A stretch of 64,000 bases of DNA from Streptomyces hydrogenans (GTDB lineage Bacteria > Actinomycetota > Actinomycetes > Streptomycetales > Streptomycetaceae). The number at the start of each line of letters is the position of its first letter. The stretch's first letter is position 1. Both the position numbers and the translations under genes were made by a program. The notes below the pieces were generated by a model. It searched no databases, was not told where the DNA came from, and saw nothing but the letters and a program-made list of their open reading frames with translations. Location of the stretch: contig NZ_BNBS01000005.1 in assembly GCF_014656075.1 (NCBI RefSeq), positions 94,418 to 158,417 of the forward strand, given 5' to 3'. Shown one piece after another: positions 1-8,316 of the stretch.

Positions 1-421
1 GGTCCCCGCCGGGCGAGGACTTGTCCGCGAACCTGCCGCCGAAGACGGCGAGCCAGGCGGTGACCGGGATCAGCAGAGCGGCCGTCGCCGTCCGTGATCT
101 GCGCAGCAGTCCGGCGGCGAGCAGCGCGGGCAGGGCGAGCGCGGTCCAGGGGAGCAGCGTCTCGACCAGGCTGCCGAGGTGGCCCGGGCCGTCGGGGATC
201 AGGCGGTGGCCCGCGATGACCAGCGCGAGGAGGACGGAACAGGCCGTGGTGATCGTGCCCCCGCGTCGCGACCGGGCTGCCCGCCACGACCGCCACCACC
301 GCCCCGGTTCCGTGCTCCGGCCCTGCGGCGTGCTTCCGGCTTCCGTCGTCGTGCCGTCCGAGGGATCGTCGCGCTCCGCGCCGTGGACAGGGGCGCCGGA
401 CACCGTTCGTGCGGTCGTCAT
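1..421 (-). CDS. VanJ-like membrane protein, N-terminal part only
   Basis: The first 140 residues are present; the gene runs off the left edge. A basic N-terminal tail of about 47 residues is followed by three hydrophobic stretches (roughly residues 49-61, 73-94 and 101-115), including the motif GSLVETLLPW. This pattern resembles the membrane N-terminus of actinobacterial endonuclease/exonuclease/phosphatase-fold proteins such as VanJ, which in Streptomyces is linked to teicoplanin resistance. The catalytic domain lies outside the window, so the assignment rests on the N-terminus and context. ATG is chosen 6 nt after the stop of the upstream carboxypeptidase gene, suggesting one transcript with it. 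Confidence 0.55.
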   Translation of the reverse strand, partial: MTTARTVSGAPVHGAERDDPSDGTTTEAGSTPQGRSTEPGRWWRSWRAARSRRGGTITTACSVLLALVIAGHRLIPDGPGHLGSLVETLLPWTALALPALLAAGLLRRSRTATAALLIPVTAWLAVFGGRFADKSSPGGD

Positions 422-427
422 CGTGGT

Positions 428-1387
428 TCAGCGCTCCGTCCGTGCCGAGGACAGTCGGTCGCGGAGGCCGGTGATCAGCCGGCGGCCGCTCTCCAGGGCC
501 GCTTGGATTCCCTCGCTGGGCGTGGTGTTCGCCCGCTGGTGCAGGACGGCGCCCAGGAGCAGTCGGGTGGTGCCGCCGGAAGGGACCTCGCAGGCCCACA
601 GGAGGTTGCCGCCCGCCGGGGTGCTGGAGCCGGTCTTGATGCCGACGACGCCCGGGGTGTCCAGCAGGGAGTTGGTGTTCGTGATCGGGCCGATGTCGGG
701 CACGGTGACGCTCCGGCTGGCCACGATCTCGCGGAAGACGGGGTCCTTCATCGCCTCCCGTGCCAGTTTCACCTGGTCCACGGCCGTGCTCGTGGTCGTG
801 GGTTCGATCCCGCTGGCACCCGTGTACGTCGACCGGTCCATGCCCAGCTCGTCCGCGGTGCGCTCCATCTTCCGTACGAAGGCGTCCTGGCTGCCGGAGT
901 CCCAGCGCGCCAGAAGGCGGGCGGCGTTGTTCCCCGAGGGGATCAGCGTCAGTTCGAGGAGCTGGCGCTGGGAGTACGTCCGGCCGGCCTGGAGCGGCAC
1001 CGTCGACTCGCCGCCGACCCCCGCCTCGTGGGCGGCCTGCCGGTCCACCTCGATCAGCGGGCCCGGTTCGCCCGGCCGCAGCGGATGCTCCTTGAGGATG
1101 ACGTGGGCGGTCATCACCTTCGCCAGGCTCGCGATGGGAACCGGCCGCTGCTCGCCTCGCGCCTCCGGGGCGCCGGTGCCCACCAGCTCGACGGCGCTCT
1201 GGCCGTCCTCGGGCCACGGGATCGTGCTTCCGTCGAGGACGGAAACCGGGCCGGGGGCGGTCGTCCGGCCGCCGGACGCGGACGAGGGGTCCGCCGCGCT
1301 CTCCACCACGACGGTCGTGATGCCCAGGACGAGCAGGGCCAGCGCGCCGCCTGCGACGCGGTGACGACGGGCGGGGGAAAGGGACAT
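428..1387 (-). CDS. Serine-type D-Ala-D-Ala carboxypeptidase (peptidase S11 family)
   Basis: This 319-residue protein trims the terminal D-Ala from peptidoglycan stem peptides outside the membrane. All three penicillin-binding motifs are visible: SLAK (Ser87, Lys90), SGN (151-153) and KTG (251-253). A hydrophobic segment near residues 12-28 is an uncleaved anchor or signal peptide. A GTG lies 9 nt upstream in frame, but GGAGG stands 8 nt before the ATG chosen here, so the ATG is preferred. It sits between a two-component system and a VanJ-like gene on the same strand, which suggests a cell-wall stress or glycopeptide-response block. The protein is shorter than DacA-type enzymes with a C-terminal beta domain, as is common for actinobacterial copies. 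Confidence 0.9.
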   Translation of the reverse strand: MSLSPARRHRVAGGALALLVLGITTVVVESAADPSSASGGRTTAPGPVSVLDGSTIPWPEDGQSAVELVGTGAPEARGEQRPVPIASLAKVMTAHVILKEHPLRPGEPGPLIEVDRQAAHEAGVGGESTVPLQAGRTYSQRQLLELTLIPSGNNAARLLARWDSGSQDAFVRKMERTADELGMDRSTYTGASGIEPTTTSTAVDQVKLAREAMKDPVFREIVASRSVTVPDIGPITNTNSLLDTPGVVGIKTGSSTPAGGNLLWACEVPSGGTTRLLLGAVLHQRANTTPSEGIQAALESGRRLITGLRDRLSSARTER

Positions 1388-1485
1388 GGAGGCCACCTCC
1401 GGGGGCTGCCGTGCGGGTCGGGGTACGCCTGCAAGGCTGCCGGGGTGGTGTGTCGGGGCCTGGGCCGCGACCGCGCCGGGGACGC

Positions 1486-2847
1486 TCAGGAATGCATCGG
1501 CCGTGTATCGGTCCGTGCCCGGTCGGGCAGGCCGGTACGGGGCGCGTCCTCGGCCCGGGCCGCCGCCGCTCCGCCGGGATCGTCCTCTCCCCCGTGGTCC
1601 TCGGGAAGGCCGCCGGCCGTCTCGGGAAGGCGCAGCACCGCCACCGCCCCTCCGTCCTCGGGATGGTTCGCGAAGTCCAGCTCCGCTCCGATCACCTGGG
1701 CCTGGCCCCGTGCGATCGTGAGGCCCAGACCGTGGCCGCGGCCCCGTTCGACCGCGCCGGTGCGGAACCGGCGGGGCCCGTGGGCGAGGAGGTCCGCGGG
1801 GAAACCGGGGCCGTGGTCCCGGACGGTGATCGTCGTGCCGGAGACGGTGATCTCCACGGGACCCGCGCCGTGGCGGTGGGCGTTGACCACGAGGTTGGCG
1901 ACGATGCGGTCCAGGCGCCGGGGGTCGGTCCGGGCCACCGCCGGCGCGTCCCGGGTGGTCACCCGCGCGGTGAGACCGGTCCTGGCCACCGACTCCTCGA
2001 CGAGTTCGGCGAGATCGACCGGGCGCGGCAGCGGCTGCTCGGCGCCGGCGTCGAGGCGGGAGATCTCCAGGAGGTCCTCGACCAGGTCGCGCAGGACCTG
2101 GACGCGGTCCCGTACGAGGTCGGTGACCTCGCCCTCGGGGAGCAGGCCGGCCGAGGTGAGCAGGCCCATCAGCGGGGTGCGCAGTTCATGCGCGACGTCG
2201 GCGGTGAAGCGCTGCTCGTCCGCGATGCGCCGCTGCAGGCTGTCGGCCATCGAGTCGACGGTGGCGGCGATCTCGGTGATCTCGTCACCACCGCGCCCGC
2301 CCATGTCCGTGCGGGCGTCGAGGTCGCCCGCCGTGATGCTGCGGGCCGTACGGGCCACCCGGCGGAGCCGCCGGGCCGGAAGTGCCGTGGCCAGGGCCGT
2401 GGCCGGGACGACGACGGCCAGGGTGAGCAGGGAGTACTTCCACAGGTGCCGGTCGAGTGCCTGGCGGGTGAGCAGATCGGTGGTCATGTCGACCTCGACC
2501 GCGTACAGCCGCCCGCCTTCCTGCCGTGCGGCCCAGTAGACGGGTGCGGGGGGACCGTTCTCGTAGAGGGTGCCCTCGCCGTGCTGGTCGAGCTGCCGCA
2601 GCAGGGCGTCCGGGAGTTCGCCGGGGGTGGCGAGGGGCGGTTCCTGGCCCGTGGCGTGGGCGTCGCGCACCGCGCTGTCCAGGCTGCTGCGGGCCTTGGC
2701 CGCGCCGTCGTTCATCGACCGCCTGAGGGTCGAGTCGTGCACGAGCAGCCCGATGGTGACCGCCATCGAGGAGCACGCCACGGCCACCAGGAAGATGGTC
2801 TTCCAGCGCATCGAGCGGGGGTTCAGCAGCGAGCGGACGACCGTCAT
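1486..2847 (-). CDS. Sensor histidine kinase, CseC-like
   Basis: This 453-residue membrane kinase has TM1 at about residues 15-36, an extracytoplasmic sensor region of about 100 residues, TM2 at 137-158, a HAMP segment, a HisKA phospho-acceptor (His220 in DVAHELRTPL) and an HATPase domain with N-box NLVVNAHRHG, DHGPGFP and GHGLGLT. ATG at 2847 is chosen because GGAG precedes it and it lies 14 nt after the response-regulator stop; longer starts would overlap that gene. It is probably co-transcribed with the regulator. By architecture and neighbours it may sense cell-envelope damage, but the ligand cannot be read from sequence. Confidence 0.92.
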   Translation of the reverse strand: MTVVRSLLNPRSMRWKTIFLVAVACSSMAVTIGLLVHDSTLRRSMNDGAAKARSSLDSAVRDAHATGQEPPLATPGELPDALLRQLDQHGEGTLYENGPPAPVYWAARQEGGRLYAVEVDMTTDLLTRQALDRHLWKYSLLTLAVVVPATALATALPARRLRRVARTARSITAGDLDARTDMGGRGGDEITEIAATVDSMADSLQRRIADEQRFTADVAHELRTPLMGLLTSAGLLPEGEVTDLVRDRVQVLRDLVEDLLEISRLDAGAEQPLPRPVDLAELVEESVARTGLTARVTTRDAPAVARTDPRRLDRIVANLVVNAHRHGAGPVEITVSGTTITVRDHGPGFPADLLAHGPRRFRTGAVERGRGHGLGLTIARGQAQVIGAELDFANHPEDGGAVAVLRLPETAGGLPEDHGGEDDPGGAAAARAEDAPRTGLPDRARTDTRPMHS

Positions 2848-2861
2848 GTCCGTGACTCCGT

Positions 2862-3575
2862 TCAGCGCCGCAGCTTGTAGCCGAAGCCGCGGACCGTCTC
2901 GACGCGGTCGGCGCCGATCTTCTTCCGCAGCCGCTGTACGCACAGGTCGACGACTCTCGTGTCACCGTCCCAGCCGTAGTCCCAGACCTGGCGCAGCAGG
3001 GTCTGGCGGTCCAGCACGATCCCCGGCTGAGCCGCGAACTCCAGCAGCAGCCGCAGTTCCGTCGGTGTCAGGGTGAGCTCCCGGCCGTCCCTGAACACCT
3101 CCAGGGCGGCGGGGTCGATCGCCAGATCGCCGAAGACCAGCCGGCCGGCCGGCGCCTCCCGTCCGGTCTCCCCGGCCCGAGCCGGGGCGGCGAACGTGGC
3201 CCGGCGCAGCAGCGAACGGATCCGGGCCACCAGGACGGAGGTGTCGACGGGTTTGACCACGTAGTCGTCGGCTCCGGCCTCCAGCCCGGAGACCACGTCC
3301 AGGGCATCGCCGCGCGCGGACATCATCAGGATCGGGTCGGTGCTCGACTCCCTGATGCGGCGGCACAGCCCGATGCCGTCCAGCCCGGGGAGCATGACGT
3401 CGAGCAGCAGGAGGTCGTGTCGGCCCTCCCTGAACAGTTCGAGCCCGGTCAGCCCGTCGCCGGCGACGGTCACGCCGTAGCCGTAGCGTTCCAGGGCGAT
3501 CGCGACGGATCTCCGGATCACCTCGTCGTCCTCGACGAGCAGGATCTTCACGGGAGTGGCTTCAGACATGCGCAT
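2862..3575 (-). CDS. OmpR-family response regulator, CseB-like
   Basis: This DNA-binding partner of the kinase has about 237 residues. The receiver domain shows the acidic pair (VEDDE), the phospho-acceptor Asp in LLLDVMLPG and the conserved Lys in VVKPVD. The C-terminus is a winged helix ending RGFGYKLRR. The receiver reads much like CseB, the envelope-stress regulator of Streptomyces (from memory, not from a search). The start is uncertain: ATGs at 3575 and 3569 are both in frame and neither has a convincing ribosome site. It is the first gene of an apparent four-gene block reading leftward. Confidence 0.92.
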   Translation of the reverse strand: MRMSEATPVKILLVEDDEVIRRSVAIALERYGYGVTVAGDGLTGLELFREGRHDLLLLDVMLPGLDGIGLCRRIRESSTDPILMMSARGDALDVVSGLEAGADDYVVKPVDTSVLVARIRSLLRRATFAAPARAGETGREAPAGRLVFGDLAIDPAALEVFRDGRELTLTPTELRLLLEFAAQPGIVLDRQTLLRQVWDYGWDGDTRVVDLCVQRLRKKIGADRVETVRGFGYKLRR

Positions 3576-3754
3576 CCATCGGGCGGTGTGGTCATCGGGC
3601 TCCCCATCATGCCCCTTCCTCACGACCCGCCACGCACCCGGCGGTCTGGTGCCGTCGGTCGACGCATAGGGCTGACCAGCGATGATGCACGACTGATACA
3701 CGACCGCGCGGCGACGGAGGCAGAGTCGAGCGTCCCCGGTGACGTCCCTGGAGT

Positions 3755-3783
3755 CCGGCCCGCCCTTCCGGAGGACGGGCCGG
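3755..3783 (-). terminator. Candidate terminator after the TetR gene
   Basis: CCGGCCCG (3755-3762) and CGGGCCGG (3776-3783) form an 8-bp GC stem with a 13-nt loop, about 60 nt beyond the stop of the TetR gene. It lacks a U-tract, as is usual in Streptomyces. Confidence 0.4.
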
Positions 3784-3843
3784 CGGGCCCGGCGTCGGGC
3801 GCGGTCCGCCCCGTGGGTCGGGGACCGTCGGGCGCGTCCGCCG

Positions 3844-4572
3844 TCAGCGCCGGTCGGCGGGGGTCAGTTCGCGCGTGAGGGCGGTCATGGCGAACGCGTG
3901 GGGGGAGGCGTGCTGCCAGCGGGAGCGTCCGAACATGACGTCCTCGGCGAGGCCGCTGAGCATCGCCACGGCCCGGATGGTGAACTCGGGAAGGTCGACG
4001 TCGGCGAAGTGTCCCAGGTCCCGGCCCTCGCGGACGATGGCCTCCAGGCGCTGGTCCCATCCGTCGAGCAGCTCGGTGAGGATCTTGCGGCCCGCTTCGT
4101 CGTGGCGCTGGGCCAGCACCTGCGTCCACAGCGCGTAGCGGTCGTCGTCCTGGTGGACGGGCAGGTAGAAGCGGACGAAGAGGTCCAGCTTCTCGGCGGG
4201 GGACGCCGCCCGGTCGACGGCGTGCCGGAAGCGTGCCCAGAGGTCCTCCTGGCTCCACGCGAGGACTTCCAGCAGGAGCCGGTCCTTCTTGCCGAAGTGG
4301 TAGAGGATGTGGCCGGTGCTCATGCCGGCCCGGGCGGCGATGTCCGACATCCGCAGGGCCGCGGTGCCCTTCTCGGCTATGACGCTGATGGCGGCCCGCA
4401 TGGCGCGCTCCCGCGCCTCGTCCCCGCTGGGCTGGCGCTTCCTGTCGATCGGAACCCGGGCCGCGGGCCGTGAGGCGGTGCCGCCGGTGCCGCCACCGGC
4501 CGCCTCGGTCACGCCTTCCGACGGCGCGGGGAGGCGGTGGGGCAGCGAGGGCCCGGTCTCTGACGTCGGCAT
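3844..4572 (-). CDS. TetR-family repressor, divergent from an amidase
   Basis: This 242-residue regulator has a low-complexity N-terminal extension of about 45 residues, then a TetR helix-turn-helix (about residues 70-95, including GMSTGHILYHFGKK) and a helical ligand-binding domain. It is read divergently from the amidase gene. The 176-bp gap holds two different palindromes that are natural operator candidates. The likely role is repression of itself and the amidase until a substrate or product binds. The BetI-like arrangement of the N-terminal domain does not by itself identify the ligand. Confidence 0.88.
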   Translation of the reverse strand: MPTSETGPSLPHRLPAPSEGVTEAAGGGTGGTASRPAARVPIDRKRQPSGDEARERAMRAAISVIAEKGTAALRMSDIAARAGMSTGHILYHFGKKDRLLLEVLAWSQEDLWARFRHAVDRAASPAEKLDLFVRFYLPVHQDDDRYALWTQVLAQRHDEAGRKILTELLDGWDQRLEAIVREGRDLGHFADVDLPEFTIRAVAMLSGLAEDVMFGRSRWQHASPHAFAMTALTRELTPADRR

Positions 4573-4611
4573 GAGCTCTCACTTCCCGGTCCGGAAATTC
4601 AGGTGCCCAGT

Positions 4612-4630
4612 CTAGGTTCCACAAACCTAG
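4612..4630. promoter_or_regulatory. Palindrome 1 in the TetR/amidase gap
   Basis: CTAGGTT, 5-nt spacer, AACCTAG: a perfect inverted repeat and candidate operator for the divergent TetR protein. AT-rich sequence here contrasts with the GC-rich surroundings. Confidence 0.6.
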
Positions 4631-4639
4631 ATCCTTAGT

Positions 4640-4656
4640 CTAGATTGAAAATCTAG
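4640..4656. promoter_or_regulatory. Palindrome 2 in the TetR/amidase gap
   Basis: CTAGATT, 3-nt spacer, AATCTAG: a second perfect inverted repeat, with the same outer CTAG bases as palindrome 1 but a shorter spacer. Centres are about 27 bp apart. It lies upstream of the amidase translation start. Confidence 0.6.
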
Positions 4657-4748
4657 TCAGTGCGATGGACGAAGGACGACCGACCGTGCGCGGTCGCCCC
4701 GACGGCCGGCGGCCCGCCCGCCCCGCTCACCCTCAGGAGACCCCCCTC

Positions 4749-6485
4749 ATGACGCGTGGATTCGATGTCGTGGAGACCTGTATCGCCGACCTGCGCGCAG
4801 CGCTGGAGAAGGGCGAGACGACCGCGGTCGGGCTGCTCGACGCCTACCTCGCGCGGATCGAGGCGTACGACCGGCCCGGTACGGCCACCGCTCTGAACGC
4901 GATGGTCGTGATGAACCCGCGCGCCCGGGCGGAGGCGGAGGCGTCCGACGCCCGACGCGCCCGCGGCGAGACGCTCGGCCCGCTGGACGGCATCCCCTAC
5001 ACCGCCAAGGACAGCTACCTCGCCGAGGGGCTCACGGCCGCGTCCGGCTCCCCGGCGTTCGAGCACCTCGTCGCCCAGCGCGACGCCTTCGCCATCGAGC
5101 GGCTGCGCGCGGGCGGCGCGGTCCTCATCGGCCTGACCAACATGCCGCCGATGGCGAACGGCGGCATGCAGCGCGGCGTCTACGGGCGTGCGGAGAGCCC
5201 GTACAGCGCCGAGTGGCTCACCAGCGCCTACGGCTCCGGCTCCTCCAACGGCTCCGGCACGGCGACGGCGGCGTCCTTCGGCGCGTTCGGCCTCGGCGAG
5301 GAGACCTGGTCCTCGGGCCGCGCGCCCGCGTCGAACAACGCGCTGTGCGCCTACACCCCCAGCCGCGGCGTGATCTCGGTCCGCGGCAACTGGCCGCTCG
5401 TCCCCACCATGGACGTCGTGGTCCCGCACACCCGCACCATGGCCGACCTGCTGGAACTGCTCGACGTCATCGTCGCCGACGACCCGGACCCGCGCGGTGA
5501 CCTGTGGCGCGCCCAGCCGTGGCTGGAGCTGCCCCCGCCGTCGCGGGTGCGGCCCTCCTCGTACCCGGCCCTCGCACCCGCCGACGCCGGGGCCGCCGCC
5601 TCCGTGCTCGCCGGGAAGCGCGTCGGCGTGCCCCGGATGTACGTCAACGCCGACCCCGACGCCGGAACGAACCCCGACGGGGGCATCGGCGGCCAGACCG
5701 GGCAGCGGGTCGACACGCGCCCGTCGGTGATCGCCCTGTGGGAGGCCGCCCGCCGCGATCTGGAGGCCGCCGGCGCCGAGGTGGTCGAGGTCGACTTCCC
5801 CGTGGTGTCGAACTACGAGTCCGACCGCCCCGGAGCGCCCTCCCTGCTCACCCGCGGGCTGGTCAGCCGGGAGTACCTGACCTTCGAGATCGAGGACCTG
5901 TCCGCCTGGGCCTGGGACGACTTCCTGCGCGCCAACGGCGACCCGGCGCTCCCCTCCCTGGCCGACGTCGACGGCGACCGGATCTGGCCCAAGCAGGAGG
6001 GCGAGCTGCCCGACCGGTACGAGGGCTTCGACGACACGATCGGCGCGTACCCCCGCTTCGTGCGCGAGCGCCCGTACGCGTCCCTCGCCGACATGCCGCT
6101 CCTGGAGGCGGGACTGCGCGGACTCGAGGAGACGCGCCGCGTCGACCTGGAGGAGTGGATGGACGGGCTGGGCCTGGACGCGGTCGTCTTCCCCGCCGTG
6201 GCCGACGTGGGCCCCGCGGACATGGACGTGAACGTGGCGTCCGCCGACCTCGGCTGGCGCAACGGCGTCTGGGTCGCCAACGGCAACCTGGTCCCCCGGC
6301 ACCTCGGCATCCCGACCGTCACCGTCCCCATGGGCACCATGACGGACACCGACATGCCCGTCGGCCTGACCTTCGCGGGCCGCGCCTACGACGACAACGC
6401 CCTGCTGTCCCTGGCCGCGGCCTTCGAGCGGACCGGCAGCCGGCGCACTGTCCCGCCGCGCACGCCGCGCCTGCCCGCCGAGTGA
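4749..6485 (+). CDS. Amidase signature family hydrolase
   Basis: This 578-residue member of the amidase signature family hydrolyses an unknown amide. The Ser-cis-Ser-Lys triad can be placed: Lys87 (TAKDSY), cis-Ser165/166 within GSGSSNGSG, and nucleophile Ser189 in EETWSSGRAPAS. The usual GGSSGG and DTGGSIR motifs are altered here, so it belongs to a divergent subgroup. AGGAGA precedes ATG 4749; an upstream in-frame start at 4665 lacks such a site and would enter the operator region. It is expressed divergently from a TetR gene, suggesting substrate induction. No signal peptide is seen, so it is probably cytoplasmic. Confidence 0.88.
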   Translation: MTRGFDVVETCIADLRAALEKGETTAVGLLDAYLARIEAYDRPGTATALNAMVVMNPRARAEAEASDARRARGETLGPLDGIPYTAKDSYLAEGLTAASGSPAFEHLVAQRDAFAIERLRAGGAVLIGLTNMPPMANGGMQRGVYGRAESPYSAEWLTSAYGSGSSNGSGTATAASFGAFGLGEETWSSGRAPASNNALCAYTPSRGVISVRGNWPLVPTMDVVVPHTRTMADLLELLDVIVADDPDPRGDLWRAQPWLELPPPSRVRPSSYPALAPADAGAAASVLAGKRVGVPRMYVNADPDAGTNPDGGIGGQTGQRVDTRPSVIALWEAARRDLEAAGAEVVEVDFPVVSNYESDRPGAPSLLTRGLVSREYLTFEIEDLSAWAWDDFLRANGDPALPSLADVDGDRIWPKQEGELPDRYEGFDDTIGAYPRFVRERPYASLADMPLLEAGLRGLEETRRVDLEEWMDGLGLDAVVFPAVADVGPADMDVNVASADLGWRNGVWVANGNLVPRHLGIPTVTVPMGTMTDTDMPVGLTFAGRAYDDNALLSLAAAFERTGSRRTVPPRTPRLPAE

Positions 6486-6489
6486 CCTG

Positions 6490-6509
6490 ACGCCCCGGGG
6501 ACGGGGCGT
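6490..6509 (+). terminator. Terminator after amidase
   Basis: ACGCCCC (6490-6496) and GGGGCGT (6503-6509) form a perfect 7-bp stem with a 6-nt loop, starting 5 nt after the amidase stop. There is no U-tract. Confidence 0.5.
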
Positions 6510-6648
6510 GACGCACCGCCACGCCCCACCCCCTCCCCGGAGACGCGGGTGGCCGGAGCCGCCCACGTCTCCGGCGAGGCCCCATGCCCACGCCCCGCCA
6601 CCGGAGCGGGGACGGGACCCGGCACGATTCCGTGGTGCGTTCCGGGAC

Positions 6649-7380
6649 TCAGGCGGTGCACGGCGTCGCGGCCGGCCGCGCCCCCGCGGCGAACGCGGCC
6701 GGGGGGACGCCCATGAAACGGCGGAACTCGCCCGTCATGTGGGACTGGTCGTAGTAGCCGGCGGACGCGGCGATGTCCGCCCACCGACCGGTGCCGGCCG
6801 CGAGCACGGCGCGTACGCGCTCGATGCGCGCGAAGTGCTTGGGGGACAGACCGGTGCCGTCGGTGAACAGGACGTGCAGACGCCGCTCGCCGATCCCCAG
6901 CCGGGACGCGGTCTCGCCGATCGTCGAACCGGCCAGCAGACGCGCCGCCTCATCGAGGCGCCGCGAGGGCTCGGGCCGGTCGGCGAGCGCCGCCCCGAGG
7001 GCGGCGACGGGATCGGCGGCGAGCAGGTCGAGGTCCAGGCCCGGCAGTTCGCCGAGCGGCAGGACCCGGTCGGCGAGCCCGCTCACCGGACGGCCGAGCA
7101 GAGCCTGGGCACGCCCCGGCCGCATCCGGATCCGCACGCACGAACGGCCGGGCGGCGCGAGGTGGTACGCGGCCCGGGTGCGCGGGCCCATGAAGACCAG
7201 CGCGCGCTCGTCGGTCCGCAGGAGGAGCGTGGTGGCGTGATCGGGCACGTCGGCCACCGGGCGCCCTTCCGCCGGACTTTCCGCCGAATCCTCCGCCGCG
7301 TCCTCCGCCGTGGCGACGTCGATCCCGGCCACCCAGGGCCGCAAGCCGGCCGGAACGAGGAGTGAGGTCACGCGGCTCAC
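6649..7380 (-). CDS. AraC-family transcriptional regulator
   Basis: A C-terminal AraC/XylS double helix-turn-helix occupies about the last 100 residues (GETASRLGIGERRLHVLF, then DIAASAGYYDQSHMTGEFRR). The N-terminal half is a divergent sensor domain. About 243 residues result from GTG 7380; AGGAAG stands 13 nt upstream, which is long, and a second GTG at 7371 is possible. Longer starts would run into the divergent reductase gene. The 54-bp divergent spacing implies it controls the NmrA-like gene next door and itself. Confidence 0.85.
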   Translation of the reverse strand: MSRVTSLLVPAGLRPWVAGIDVATAEDAAEDSAESPAEGRPVADVPDHATTLLLRTDERALVFMGPRTRAAYHLAPPGRSCVRIRMRPGRAQALLGRPVSGLADRVLPLGELPGLDLDLLAADPVAALGAALADRPEPSRRLDEAARLLAGSTIGETASRLGIGERRLHVLFTDGTGLSPKHFARIERVRAVLAAGTGRWADIAASAGYYDQSHMTGEFRRFMGVPPAAFAAGARPAATPCTA

Positions 7381-7434
7381 GATAGTGCCGAAACTTCCTA
7401 GAGAACGGTGCGCGGGCGCTGCGATCGTCAGGAC

Positions 7435-8241
7435 ATGATCCTCATCACCGGTGCCACCGGCACCATCGGCAGCCACGTCGCCCGCCTGCTCACCGAGCAG
7501 GGGGTGCCCTTCCGGGCGATGTCCCGCCGAGCGCAACCCGGCGGAGTACAGGCCGACTTCGACGACCCCGCGTCACTGGCGCGCGCGGTCGCCGGCGTCG
7601 ACGCCGTCTTTCTCGTCACCGTGCCGCCCGTCCCGACCGCGGCCCACGACCTCGCCCTGCTGGAGGCCGCCCGGGCCGCTGGCGTCCGCAAGATCGTCAA
7701 ACTGTCCGCCATCGGCAGCGGCGAGACGTTCGACGGGGCGACCGTCGGCGCCTGGCACGTCGACGCGGAGCGGGCGATCGAAGCCGGCGGGTTCGCGTGG
7801 ACGGTCCTCCGCCCGCCGAGCTTCGCCTCGAACCTCCTGCGCTTCGCACCGCTGATCCGGGCCGGTGAGCCGCTCCCGAACCTGGCCGGAGACTCCCGCC
7901 AGGCCGTCATCGACCCGAGGGACGTGGCCGCCGTCGCCGTCGCCGCCCTGACCGGCGATGCCCACGACGGGCGTCGGTACGACCTGAGCGGACCGGAACT
8001 GCTGACGTTCGCGGACCAGGCGGCGATCCTGGAGGGCGTACTGGCACGCCCGGTCGACGTCACCGACGTCCCCACCCTCGACCAGGTGCCGGCCGCGATG
8101 GCCACCGGCGTCGCCTGGGCACGCGCCGGCGGCGCGGCCTACCTCACCGACCACGTGCCGCGGATCCTCGGCCGCCCCGCCGGCACCTTCGAGCAGTGGG
8201 CCCACGACCACCGGGAGGCCTTCACGAACCCGCGGGAGTGA
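7435..8241 (+). CDS. NmrA-like NAD(P)-binding reductase or sensor
   Basis: This 268-residue atypical short-chain dehydrogenase starts with the Rossmann motif TGATGTIGSHVARL. It lacks an obvious YxxxK catalytic pair and has the NmrA-type layout (substrate region RPPSFASNLLRF, later YDLSGPELLTFADQAAIL). Relatives include azoreductase or quinone-reductase-like proteins and redox-sensing NmrA proteins. ATG 7435 has only a weak ribosome site. Divergent from an AraC regulator that probably controls it. Confidence 0.85.
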   Translation: MILITGATGTIGSHVARLLTEQGVPFRAMSRRAQPGGVQADFDDPASLARAVAGVDAVFLVTVPPVPTAAHDLALLEAARAAGVRKIVKLSAIGSGETFDGATVGAWHVDAERAIEAGGFAWTVLRPPSFASNLLRFAPLIRAGEPLPNLAGDSRQAVIDPRDVAAVAVAALTGDAHDGRRYDLSGPELLTFADQAAILEGVLARPVDVTDVPTLDQVPAAMATGVAWARAGGAAYLTDHVPRILGRPAGTFEQWAHDHREAFTNPRE

Positions 8242-8316
8242 TCCGGCTCCTCGACGGGCCGGGCACCGCCTCGACCCGCCCCCGGTCCCGGTCCTCGCGA
8301 CAGGTCCGTCACGCGG

